From a bacterium (GTDB taxonomy: Bacteria > Chloroflexota > Dormibacteria > Aeolococcales > Bog-877), in assembly GCA_021795235.1 (NCBI GenBank), contig JAJYPP010000033.1, forward strand, positions 1 through 36,439: a stretch of 36,439 bases of DNA. The letters run 5' to 3'. This document shows positions 15,190 to 22,337 of this stretch, one piece after another. Within the stretch, counting starts at the first letter, position 1. Every line of letters begins with the position of its first letter. The notes below the pieces were generated by a model that searched no databases, was not told where the DNA came from, and saw only the letters and a program-made list of their open reading frames with translations. Made by a program: the position numbers and the translations under genes.

Positions 15190-15375
15190 CTACCGAAGCG
15201 AGTCGAGGAAGGCGGCGCCGTTGTCGAAGACGGTGCCCTCGCCGGCGACTGCCAGCTCACTGGCTTCCCGCTCACCGGCTTGCCATGCCTCGCTCCAGAA
15301 CCATGACTGCTCGGCTGGGATCGACTTCAGTCCGAGCATCGTCACCTGACCGGCCTCCACGACAAACCGGCCCAT
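15190..15375 (-). CDS. AbrB/MazE-like antitoxin of the RelE-like module
   Basis: A 61-residue protein from ATG 15375 (GTG 15384 is also possible). It reads MGRFVVEAGQVTMLGLKSIP then AEQSWFWSEAWQAGEREASE and TVFDNGAAFLDSL. The WFW..WQ.GEREA block with an acidic helix and the final F..D..FL..L is the toxin-binding tail often seen after AbrB-type domains; the DNA-binding part here is short or missing. The TAG stop is directly followed by the toxin GTG. It diverges from the Phd-like gene at 15452. Confidence 0.65.
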   Translation of the reverse strand: MGRFVVEAGQVTMLGLKSIPAEQSWFWSEAWQAGEREASELAVAGEGTVFDNGAAFLDSLR

Positions 15376-15410
15376 GGCGGTCACCGGTGCTCGATCGTCA
15401 CCGGGCCAAT

Positions 15411-15445
15411 ACGTACTTGACGTACGTGACGCACCTGTACATACT
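15411..15445 (+). promoter_or_regulatory. Promoter and possible operator of the Phd/HicB-like module
   Basis: TTGACG (15417-15422) and CATACT (15440-15445) form a -35/-10 pair with 17-bp spacing; ATG 15452 follows six bases later, so transcripts should be leaderless. ACGTAC-type palindromic repeats overlap the -35 and may bind the antitoxin. The region is shared with the divergent antitoxin gene at 15375. Confidence 0.5.
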
Positions 15446-15451
15446 GGGGAC

Positions 15452-15865
15452 ATGGCCACCCTGACCTTTGATACCTATTCGGAGGCGCGCGGGCACCTCA
15501 AGGACGTGTTGGACGCTGCGGCCAGCGGTCGTCCCGTGGTCGTGCACCGGGACAACATCGCCACAGCAGTGGTGGACGCCGATCGCCTGCGGCACCTCCT
15601 CGGCCTGGGCTGCCCGAAGGCCGAAGTGGTGAGTGAGGCGGGCGGCTGGTCGGTGTTCATACCGGGAGTTCCCGTGGCCGCCGACGGCGCCACCTTCGAG
15701 GAGGCCATTGCGGAGATGGCGGATGCGCTTAGAGAGTACGCCGAGGACTGGGAGGGGCACCTTCGCCACGCTCCAAACCACCGGGACAACTGGCCGCTGG
15801 TGCAGCTCGTCGGCCTGAGTTCTGAGCAGCAACTGGTCGACTGGCTGGCTGGCGCCGGGGCGTGA
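15452..15865 (+). CDS. Antitoxin with Phd/YefM-like N-terminus and HicB-like C-terminus
   Basis: A 137-residue protein. Residues 1-50 (MATLTFDTYSEARGHLKDVL, ASGRPVVVHRDNIATAVVDA) look like a Phd/YefM DNA-binding fold. Residues 60-110 (GWSVFIPGVPVAADGATFEE, AIAEMADALREYAEDW) follow the HicB pattern, a partial RNase H-like fold used to cap a toxin. The stop overlaps the next gene start in GTGA. The module context supports the antitoxin role; the two-domain reading is from motif memory. Confidence 0.7.
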   Translation: MATLTFDTYSEARGHLKDVLDAAASGRPVVVHRDNIATAVVDADRLRHLLGLGCPKAEVVSEAGGWSVFIPGVPVAADGATFEEAIAEMADALREYAEDWEGHLRHAPNHRDNWPLVQLVGLSSEQQLVDWLAGAGA

Positions 15866-16299
15866 GCCGGTGGCCGGCACCAACTCGGGCCGACCACGCG
15901 AGCTTCTGTCAGGGGGAGAACTGGCGGCTCGTACGCGATGCGCGCGGGCGCACGGGAACCCATCACATCACGTACGAACTCGATCTCCCCGACGGGCGGA
16001 CCCTACGCACGCGAGTATCGCATCCACCCGATCGCACTGCCTATGGACGCCAGCTCTGGCGTCACATTCTGCGCGACCAGTTGCAGGTGACCGAGCGTGA
16101 ATTCTGGGCATGCGTCCGAGGGGGTGTCACACCGACCCGGGCGATACCGACGCAGTCCACGGAGGCGTTGCCCGCCGATCTGGTGCGCCTCCTCGTCAGC
16201 CGGGTCGGGCTCACGGAGGACCAGGTGGCTCTGATGACCGAAGCCCAGGCCATCGAACGCCTCGAACAGTACTGGGCGCAAAGACATCGACACAGTTAG
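15862..16299 (+). CDS. HicA-like toxin (cytotoxic translational repressor group)
   Basis: A 145-residue protein coupled to the antitoxin by a 4-bp overlap. It reads ENWRLVRDARGRTGTHHITY then ELDLPDGRTLRTRVSHPPDR and YGRQLWRHILRDQLQVTERE FWACV. The single His in a THHITYEL strand and the DQL.VTE.EFW.CV helix match proteins annotated as cytotoxic translational repressors of toxin-antitoxin systems, HicA-like dsRNA-binding RNases. About 50 extra residues follow the core (DLVRLLVSRVGLTEDQVALM), as in many actinobacterial members. Intact. Confidence 0.75.
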   Translation: MSRWPAPTRADHASFCQGENWRLVRDARGRTGTHHITYELDLPDGRTLRTRVSHPPDRTAYGRQLWRHILRDQLQVTEREFWACVRGGVTPTRAIPTQSTEALPADLVRLLVSRVGLTEDQVALMTEAQAIERLEQYWAQRHRHS

Positions 16300-16573
16300 C
16301 CCAGGAGCGCTTCCACGGCCGCCGAGAGCCGCGTGCCAATCGAGCCACCGGGATGGGCGTGCCCTTCCAAGCGGCCGCCGACAGCGCACACTGGCAGGCG
16401 ACGACGACCATCATCTGCCAAGCCGCCGACGTCTCCCGCTAGGGCCTTGTCGGAGTCAAGAGTGCTCTCCTTTCGAGGGCCCGGCCCCCCCATTTTGGCT
16501 TGGGGCGTGCGGCCAGCGGTCCACCGAATGGGTATATATTCGGAGTAGATTTCAGATTGGGAGGACGCCGTTC

Positions 16574-16816
16574 ATGGCGAACTTCACTGTTGCCAAACTG
16601 TTCCGCAACGGCGGCAGCCAGGCGGTTCGGCTGCCCCGGGAATTCCGATTCCAGGGTGACGTCGTCCAGATTCGGCGCCTGGGCCGAGGGGTTCTGCTCT
16701 TGCCAATGATGTCCAGCGCCGTCGAGTGGTTTGACGAGTTGGACTCCGTCGGACTTGAGGAGTTCATGTCGGAAGGGCGCCAGCAGCCACCGACTCCGGT
16801 GCGAGAAGTCCTCTGA
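16574..16816 (+). CDS. vapB: AbrB-type antitoxin of VapBC-2
   Basis: An 80-residue antitoxin. MANFTVAKLFRNGGSQAVRL and PREFRFQGDVVQIRRLGRGV form the swapped-hairpin AbrB/SpoVT DNA-binding domain usual for this VapB class; the tail (WFDELDSVGLEEFMSEGRQQ) is the toxin-binding helix. GGGAGG at 16559-16564 nine bases before the ATG supports the start, and TATATT at 16535-16540 is a plausible -10. The toxin frame starts directly after the stop. Confidence 0.87.
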   Translation: MANFTVAKLFRNGGSQAVRLPREFRFQGDVVQIRRLGRGVLLLPMMSSAVEWFDELDSVGLEEFMSEGRQQPPTPVREVL

Positions 16817-17233
16817 GTGCAGTACCTGCTCGATCCCAGCGTTTGCATCGCAGTCATCAACGGCCGTCCCCCAGCGGTCCGGCCCCGCTTTTAGAAGGCG
16901 GTTGCCGGTGGCGACGGACTGGCGGTGTCTGCCATCGTGACCTTCGAGCTCCGGTACGGGGTCGCCAAGAGCAGTCGGCAGGAGGCCAATGCTTACCGGA
17001 TCGCGGCCTTCCTCGCCGCCCCCGTGGAAGTGCTGTCCTTTGAGGATGGCGACGCGCGCGCGGCCGGCGAGGTCCGGGCTGCCCTGGAGGCTGCGGGAAC
17101 CCCGATCGGAGCGTACGACATCCTGATCGCTGGGCAGGCGGTCCAACGCGGGGCGACCTTGGTCACCGCCAACGCCGGAGAGTTCGCCAGGGTCCATGGC
17201 CTCACCTGGGCCGACTGGGCCGTCGCGAGCTGA
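16817..17233 (+). pseudogene. vapC: VapC-2 PIN toxin with one in-frame amber codon
   Basis: The 139-codon frame from GTG 16817 to TGA 17231-17233 reads as a full PIN toxin: VQYLLDPSVCIAVINGRPP with the first Asp, LAVSAIVTFELRYGVAKS with the Glu, GAYDILIAGQAVQRGATLVT with the third Asp, and ANAGEFARVHGL at the end. Codon 26 (16892-16894) is TAG. Nothing else is damaged. The antitoxin upstream is intact. Either the toxin is freshly inactivated, or the base call is wrong, or amber is read through. The MazF-like toxin at 3653-4006 shows the same single lesion type. Confidence 0.78.
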
Positions 17234-17700
17234 CCGATGGGCCCGGGTCCGCCGCGTCGACGGATTTCGCCCCCCGGTCACGCGAGGCCGCGTCCCTGAG
17301 GCGCTCATTGGGAACTCCGTCGTAGCGGACGCGGCTCGATAGGCGTCCGCCCTGGGTGCGAGGGTCGCCGGGCGCGGGGCCCTCGAACGGATTGTTGTGC
17401 GTTCCGATTGGTCCGGCCACCTCGGGCCGTGGCTGACGCTGCCTATCCGCTCTGCCCCACCTTGGCGGCTGGGGCGCCGCGCCCGGGCCTCACGGACCTT
17501 AACTGGTTAGCTCCCGGGTCCTGACGCCCTTGGAGGCAACGGCGTCAACGCCTTGCGGAGCGCGGGAAGGACGCCTCCTCGGGGACCCGGGAGGAACAGG
17601 GCGAGGACTTTTCCGCCCATGAGCCTCTTCTTGACCAGATTCAAGCCGTGCCCTCGGACGGGCAGGGCACACACCATAGTTCTGAAGAGGAGACCAGCAG
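17234..17700. other. Long leader/intergenic region before the S53 peptidase
   Basis: About 470 bp without a convincing gene, marking the border between the toxin island and the envelope cluster. It holds an inverted repeat GCCGCGTCC (17287-17295) / GGACGCGGC (17327-17335) and, in the probable leader of the peptidase mRNA, a 7-bp hairpin GTGCCCT (17648-17654) / AGGGCAC (17664-17670) just before the ribosome-binding site AGAGGAG (17686-17692). No named riboswitch was recognised. Confidence 0.4.
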
Positions 17701-20451
17701 ATGAGAACGCACGAGGGCGGGACGCTTTCGGCGCTCGCCCGGGTGGCGGGCAAGGTTGGCGGTGGACGGGCCCGCGGCCGGACCGCGGGCGCCAGACCGA
17801 GGGTGCAGGTGCGGCCCTCGGCACGGATCACAGCCGGACTTCTGGCGGCAGTCCTGGCGGCCCTGGCGCCGCTGGTGTTGGGGGCCGGAACCGTGAGCGC
17901 GGCGGCTGGAGCTGGCTCCTCGTCCTCCAAGGTCATCCACGCCGACGTCCTGCCCGATATCGCTGGTGGCAAGTACCAGCTGACCCCGGCCGGCCCGGCG
18001 TCTGGCGGCCAGACCCTCACGATTGGGATTGGGCTCACGCTGCCGGACCTGAGCGCCGTGCGCGCCTACTACCACCAGGAGTACACGGCCGGAAGCGGTG
18101 TCTACCACAAGTTCCTGACTCCTTCCGAGTTCGCCAGCAGGTTCGGGGTCAACCCCTCCACCTATGCCAGGGTTCTGGCCTGGCTCAGCAAGGGTGGGTT
18201 GAAGGTCACCCAGAAGGCCGCGGCTCGCGACTGGGTGGAGGCGCAGGGAACCGTGGCCCAAGTCGAAAGCCTGGTGCACGTCAAGATCGACCGCTACCAG
18301 GTCAAGGGAGTGAGCTTCCTGGCCAACACCGGGGCGCCGACGGTGCCCGCTGGCGACAGCATCTACACCGTGGTTGGTCTCAACACCCTGCAGCACTTCA
18401 CGCCAGCCCCGCTCGGGCCGCCGGCTCGGGCGTCCAAGCCCAGCGTCCCCAAGCCCGCCCAGGGCACGACGACCTGTGCCACGAGCCTGGGCTGCTTCTA
18501 CAACCCCTCTGACCTCTGGTCGATGTACAAGATGCCGTCCCAGAACATGGGCCAGGGCCAGCAGATCGGGATATTCGGCGAGGGCCAGAGCGCCAACGTG
18601 ATCGCGGACTTGCGGGTCTTCGAGAGCAACAACAAGCTGCCGCAGGTGCCGGTCACTGTGATCCACGTCGGACCGGGTCCCTTCACCGACAACAGCGGCC
18701 AGATCGAATGGAACCTCGACACCCAGGCGTCGACGGGGATGGCCCCCGACGCCTACGGGGTGAAGTTGTACTTCGCCAACTCCCTCACCGACGCCTCGGT
18801 GGAGTCGATGTTCCAGGCCTGGGTCAGCGACCCCACAGCGCCGCTGCAGGCCAATGCCAGCTTCGGTGAGTGCGAGACCAGTCCCGGCAACTCAGTCTTC
18901 ACCAACCCTCTGCTCAACCCCAACGTGCCGGCGGGCCAGGGGCTTGGCAACAACTTGGAGCCGGTGGCGGAGCAGACCCTCCTGCAGGCCGCCAGCCAGG
19001 GGCAGACCCTGTTCTCGTCGGCCGGCGACACCGGCGGGTCCTGCCCCATTGCCATCCTGCCGGTGGTGGGCGCCGGCAACGGCCTGGCCAACCAGGGCTT
19101 CCCGCTGCAGAACTACCCCGCGTCCAGCCGCTACGCGGTGGGCGTGGGCGGCACCGTGCTCTACTCCAACGGCCAGAAGCCCCCAGCGGAGGCCAGATTC
19201 CTGGAGAAGTCCTGGACCTACACCGGTGGCGGACCGGCGCCGTTCATCAGCGAGCCCTTCTATCAGAAGGGCGCCGCCAACGTCAACATCCCCTGCACCA
19301 TGAACGACGTGGGCACCCCCTATCCTCAGGGCACGATCTGCCGGGGGGTGCCGGATGTGGCCGCGATGAGCGGCAACATCTACAACAACGGCTACAACAT
19401 CGTGGTCGGGGGCGCGTCGACGATCGAGGGAGGCACCAGCCTGTCCAGTCCGCTCTGGGTGGGCATGTGGACCAGGGTGCAGGCGGCGGCCCCGAGCGGA
19501 GGATTGGGGTTTGCCAATCCCACCATCTACAAGGTGGGGGAGAGCAGCAACTACGCCAAGGACTTCTTCGATGTGACCGTGGGCAGCAACGGGCAGCAGC
19601 ACGCCGGCCCAGGCTGGGACTACACCAGCGGCTGGGGGGTGATGAGGGTGACCCCGTTCATGCAGACCGTCGACGGCGGGATCACCCCGACCAACAACGT
19701 GCTGCCGCCGCTGCCCACCGGCGGGAGCGGTCCCCCGCTGGCCTGCGGAGACCTCTGGCAGAACCCGGCACACACAGCGACCGACCCAGTCACGAGCAAC
19801 CCTCAGCCCCAGCTGACGCTCGACGCCGGGACCATGGGTCTCACCCAGAGCGGCAACAAGAACGTGCTGAAGGTGACCCTGCAGGTCCAGGACCTCTCCA
19901 CCCACGTCCCGACCGGTGCCACCGGAGAGGATTGGTACGCGACCTGGACCTATGGGAGCAAGGAGTACTTCGCCTACGCCCATCTGTCCGTGACTCCAAC
20001 CTCAACCGCCACCTATGGCGACGGCACCGCCAGCAAGACCGGAGGCACCACCAACTACGCGCCGGCCAACACCGACACCGGCAGCTTCAACCCGGGCAAG
20101 AACGGCACGGTGGTGATCGACGTCCCGCTCACCAACATCGGCAGCCCGCCTCTGGCTGCGGTCTTGCTCCACCCGGCCGCCGTCACCTTCATCGAAGAGG
20201 GAACTCCGTCGACCTCGGCGACCGGAGGCGGCGTGGCATCCCTGCAGCAGGTGGACCAGGGCGGTCCCGACCTCAACTACACCGTGGGAGGAGTGATTCC
20301 CTGCAGCGGTGCGCCTGTCGGCGGCAACGTGCCGGAGTCGCCATCGGCCCCGCTGCTTCCCATCCTGGGACTGCTCATCCTGCTCTTCAGCGGCTTTGGG
20401 ATCCGGCGGCTGCGGCGGCCCCGGTTCGGCAAGGGAAGCCCCCAGTCTTGA
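17701..20451 (+). CDS. Secreted S53 (sedolisin/kumamolisin) peptidase with C-terminal sorting-type anchor
   Basis: A 916-residue acid serine-carboxyl peptidase. It has a signal helix (about 43-62), an activation prodomain (about 100-235, VRAYYHQEYTAGSGVYHKFL) and an S53 catalytic domain (about 255-665). Glu336 and Asp340 lie in GQIEWNLDTQAS, the oxyanion Asp443 in SSAGDTGGSC, nucleophile Ser580 in EGGTSLSSPLWVG, and the calcium-site end in GWDYTSGWGV. A beta-rich domain follows (about 685-875). The tail has VPESPSAPLLPI, a hydrophobic helix (about 882-901) and IRRLRR, the layout of an exosortase or membrane-anchor signal. AGAGGAG eight bases before ATG 17701 fixes the start. Likely degrades protein outside the cell and is tethered or processed at the surface. 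Confidence 0.92.
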   Translation: MRTHEGGTLSALARVAGKVGGGRARGRTAGARPRVQVRPSARITAGLLAAVLAALAPLVLGAGTVSAAAGAGSSSSKVIHADVLPDIAGGKYQLTPAGPASGGQTLTIGIGLTLPDLSAVRAYYHQEYTAGSGVYHKFLTPSEFASRFGVNPSTYARVLAWLSKGGLKVTQKAAARDWVEAQGTVAQVESLVHVKIDRYQVKGVSFLANTGAPTVPAGDSIYTVVGLNTLQHFTPAPLGPPARASKPSVPKPAQGTTTCATSLGCFYNPSDLWSMYKMPSQNMGQGQQIGIFGEGQSANVIADLRVFESNNKLPQVPVTVIHVGPGPFTDNSGQIEWNLDTQASTGMAPDAYGVKLYFANSLTDASVESMFQAWVSDPTAPLQANASFGECETSPGNSVFTNPLLNPNVPAGQGLGNNLEPVAEQTLLQAASQGQTLFSSAGDTGGSCPIAILPVVGAGNGLANQGFPLQNYPASSRYAVGVGGTVLYSNGQKPPAEARFLEKSWTYTGGGPAPFISEPFYQKGAANVNIPCTMNDVGTPYPQGTICRGVPDVAAMSGNIYNNGYNIVVGGASTIEGGTSLSSPLWVGMWTRVQAAAPSGGLGFANPTIYKVGESSNYAKDFFDVTVGSNGQQHAGPGWDYTSGWGVMRVTPFMQTVDGGITPTNNVLPPLPTGGSGPPLACGDLWQNPAHTATDPVTSNPQPQLTLDAGTMGLTQSGNKNVLKVTLQVQDLSTHVPTGATGEDWYATWTYGSKEYFAYAHLSVTPTSTATYGDGTASKTGGTTNYAPANTDTGSFNPGKNGTVVIDVPLTNIGSPPLAAVLLHPAAVTFIEEGTPSTSATGGGVASLQQVDQGGPDLNYTVGGVIPCSGAPVGGNVPESPSAPLLPILGLLILLFSGFGIRRLRRPRFGKGSPQS

Positions 20452-20573
20452 GCGCTGGGGGAACAGGGGAGACGGACTTGGACTGAATCGGAGCCGGAGC
20501 CGTGGCTGGGCCGATCGCGGGACTGTGCGCCACAACCAGCCCGGCCACGGCGACATTTCCACCCGGCGAAACC

Positions 20574-20609
20574 GGTCCCCTCGAGAAGATCTCGCTGCTC
20601 GAGGGGACC
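20574..20609. terminator. Perfect 12-bp stem-loop between peptidase and sigma genes
   Basis: GGTCCCCTCGAG (20574-20585) and CTCGAGGGGACC (20598-20609) form an exact 12-bp stem with a 12-base loop. No T-run follows, as is common for hairpin terminators in high-GC bacteria. It lies about 120 bp after the peptidase stop and 100 bp before the next promoter, a fitting place for termination. Confidence 0.55.
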
Positions 20610-20710
20610 TCACAGCGCTGGGCAAGAGGGCCGGCGCTGCACGGAGTGGCCGCGTCGTCCCACGCTGGTGGTGCCTTGGGGCTGAACTGCAACGGCAGAT
20701 CGGGAGCTTC

Positions 20711-20740
20711 TTGACACCGAACAGAAGGCACCAATATGAT
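20711..20740 (+). promoter_or_regulatory. Vegetative-type promoter of the sigma-factor gene
   Basis: TTGACA (20711-20716) and TATGAT (20735-20740) with 18-bp spacing are close to the housekeeping consensus. The GTG start at 20795 has GGGGGAGGGA at 20781-20790. The clear housekeeping promoter suggests that sigma activity, rather than its transcription, is the controlled step. Confidence 0.7.
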
Positions 20741-20794
20741 CCGGAAAAATCGCGATAGACAGAACGTTTCCGCAGCTCTTGGGGGAGGGACCAA

Positions 20795-22081
20795 GTGGCA
20801 GTCTGCGCAGCGCTAGTCGGCGGATCCAAGCCCGACTCGGGAGAGCTGGGCGCCCCCGGCGGCGAGGGCGGCCAAGCCTCCGGCCCTGATCTGGGGGCGA
20901 TCTGCGACCGCTACCGCAGCCAGGCGGTGGGCTATGCCTTCGCCATCCTCCACGATCGTGCCACCGCCGAGGACGCGGTCCAGCTGGCCTTCGCCAGGAT
21001 CCTGGCCCGGGTCGCGGGTGGCGACGGCGCCCTGCTCGACGGCGACCCCGAGCGGGTCGTGATCCGCAACACTCGCTGGGCGGCCCTGGAGCTGGCTGAG
21101 CGCCGGCGGAGCAGCGAGAGCCTGGACGTGGCTGACCAAAGTGTCGGGATCATGGAGCTCAGCGGCCGGATCTGGGAGCGCTCGCAGGCCCGCCAGCTCT
21201 GCGATCAGATTGCGGCTGAGCTGCCGGCCCACTACCGCGATGTCCTCCGGATGCGCTTTGTGGAGCAGCACCGCGATGCCGACGCGGCCGCCCGCCTGCG
21301 GATCTCTCTGAAGGCCTACCGCTGCCGGCTCGACCGCGCCCTCCGCGAAGCTCGGCATTCGGCCACCCGGCTTGGCATCGACTCCCTGGGGGGCTTGGTG
21401 GTGGTCGGTTGGCGCGCGGTCGGACGTCGCGTCGCTCGCCTGCAGACCGCTGTGCAGACCGGTGCCTCGACTCTTGACCTCAGCTCGCCCGCTTTGATCC
21501 ACGGGCTCGTGACCCTCGTGCTCACCGGTGGCCTGGCGCTGCTGGCGCTGCTGCCGGGAGGGTCCGGCCAGGCAGCGGGTGCCGGACGCCTGCTGTCGTT
21601 CGGAGGCGCGCCGGGGGGTGCCGGTGGGGTGCTGGCGGCCCAAGTCCTGGGATCCCAGGGCCGGTCCGCCCTGTGTGCAAGATGCGATCGTCCCCAGGTA
21701 TGGCTGGGGACGGCCGGTGCGGTATCGGTTGCGTCGACGTCCATATCGCCCGGCCCCTCATCTGGCTGTGACAGCTGTGGTGGGCTGCCGACTCAACCGG
21801 CACTGACCGGCGTGCTCCCGACGGCGCTGACATCGGCCGCGACCTCCACCATCCCAGTATCCACCGCCCAGGCGGACTCTCTGGTGGGTCCGAGTCTGTC
21901 CAAGCTTGCCTCCGCTGTCGGCAGCGCATCAACGTCCGCGGTGAGTGACGTCACCTCAGCCACGCCCAGCACCTCAGCCGTTCCCACCACCTCCGTCCCC
22001 GAGTTGTCGGCTGCCAGCCCTGCAGCGGTGTCGCCTCTTCCAACGGCCCCGCTGCCGACGCCGACACCCTACCTGCCATAG
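20795..22081 (+). CDS. ECF-type sigma factor with C-terminal membrane anchor and extracytoplasmic tail
   Basis: A 428-residue protein. Residues 35-75 (ICDRYRSQAVGYAFAILHDR, TAEDAVQLAFARIL) are sigma-70 region 2 and residues 140-190 (ELPAHYRDVLRMRFVEQHRD, AAARLRISLKAYRCRLDRAL) region 4. One membrane helix follows at about 233-254 (LIHGLVTLVLTGGLALLALL). Beyond it come about 170 residues with two CxxC pairs (Cys294/297 in CARC, Cys325/328 in CDSC) and a long Ser/Thr/Pro tail ending PTPTPYLP. Most ECF factors end after region 4 and are held by a separate anti-sigma factor; none is encoded next door, so the anchor may do that job. Probably controls the surrounding envelope genes; that is inference. 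Confidence 0.8.
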   Translation: MAVCAALVGGSKPDSGELGAPGGEGGQASGPDLGAICDRYRSQAVGYAFAILHDRATAEDAVQLAFARILARVAGGDGALLDGDPERVVIRNTRWAALELAERRRSSESLDVADQSVGIMELSGRIWERSQARQLCDQIAAELPAHYRDVLRMRFVEQHRDADAAARLRISLKAYRCRLDRALREARHSATRLGIDSLGGLVVVGWRAVGRRVARLQTAVQTGASTLDLSSPALIHGLVTLVLTGGLALLALLPGGSGQAAGAGRLLSFGGAPGGAGGVLAAQVLGSQGRSALCARCDRPQVWLGTAGAVSVASTSISPGPSSGCDSCGGLPTQPALTGVLPTALTSAATSTIPVSTAQADSLVGPSLSKLASAVGSASTSAVSDVTSATPSTSAVPTTSVPELSAASPAAVSPLPTAPLPTPTPYLP

Positions 22082-22271
22082 GGGCGCCGTCCGTAGGAGC
22101 CGCCCATCCGGCAGATCCTCCGGCCCCAGCCCGCGCCACCTCTTGGAGGGCGAGCCGGCCAGGGCCACGCCGTAGCGGGGTTCCCAGCGGTGGCGTCGCC
22201 GGCGGCGGCTTTGACTCGCGCGAGCGGTGGCGAGGACTTTTGACCGCATCCGCCTCCTACTGGACGTAGCA

Positions 22272-22304
22272 CCGGCTCACCCACCTCGCGGGGTGGCGAG
22301 CCGG
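22272..22304 (+). promoter_or_regulatory. Leader hairpin before the Asp-box protein gene
   Basis: CCGGCTC (22272-22278) pairs with GAGCCGG (22298-22304), extended inward by CCACC/GGTGG past a small internal loop. It ends 33 bases before ATG 22338 and could protect the message or control translation. No named riboswitch was recognised. Confidence 0.4.
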
Positions 22305-22337
22305 ACAGCTCCGGTTCAGTGGGGGAAGAGAAAGGAA

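Noticed and set aside
3653..17233. Alternative genetic code with TAG as sense
   Set aside because: TAG terminates the IS1380 transposase and the AbrB-like antitoxin at family-normal lengths, so general recoding does not fit.
17640..17700. Peptidase leader considered as a cyclic di-GMP riboswitch
   Set aside because: A short hairpin is present, but the conserved core sequences of GEMM riboswitches are absent.
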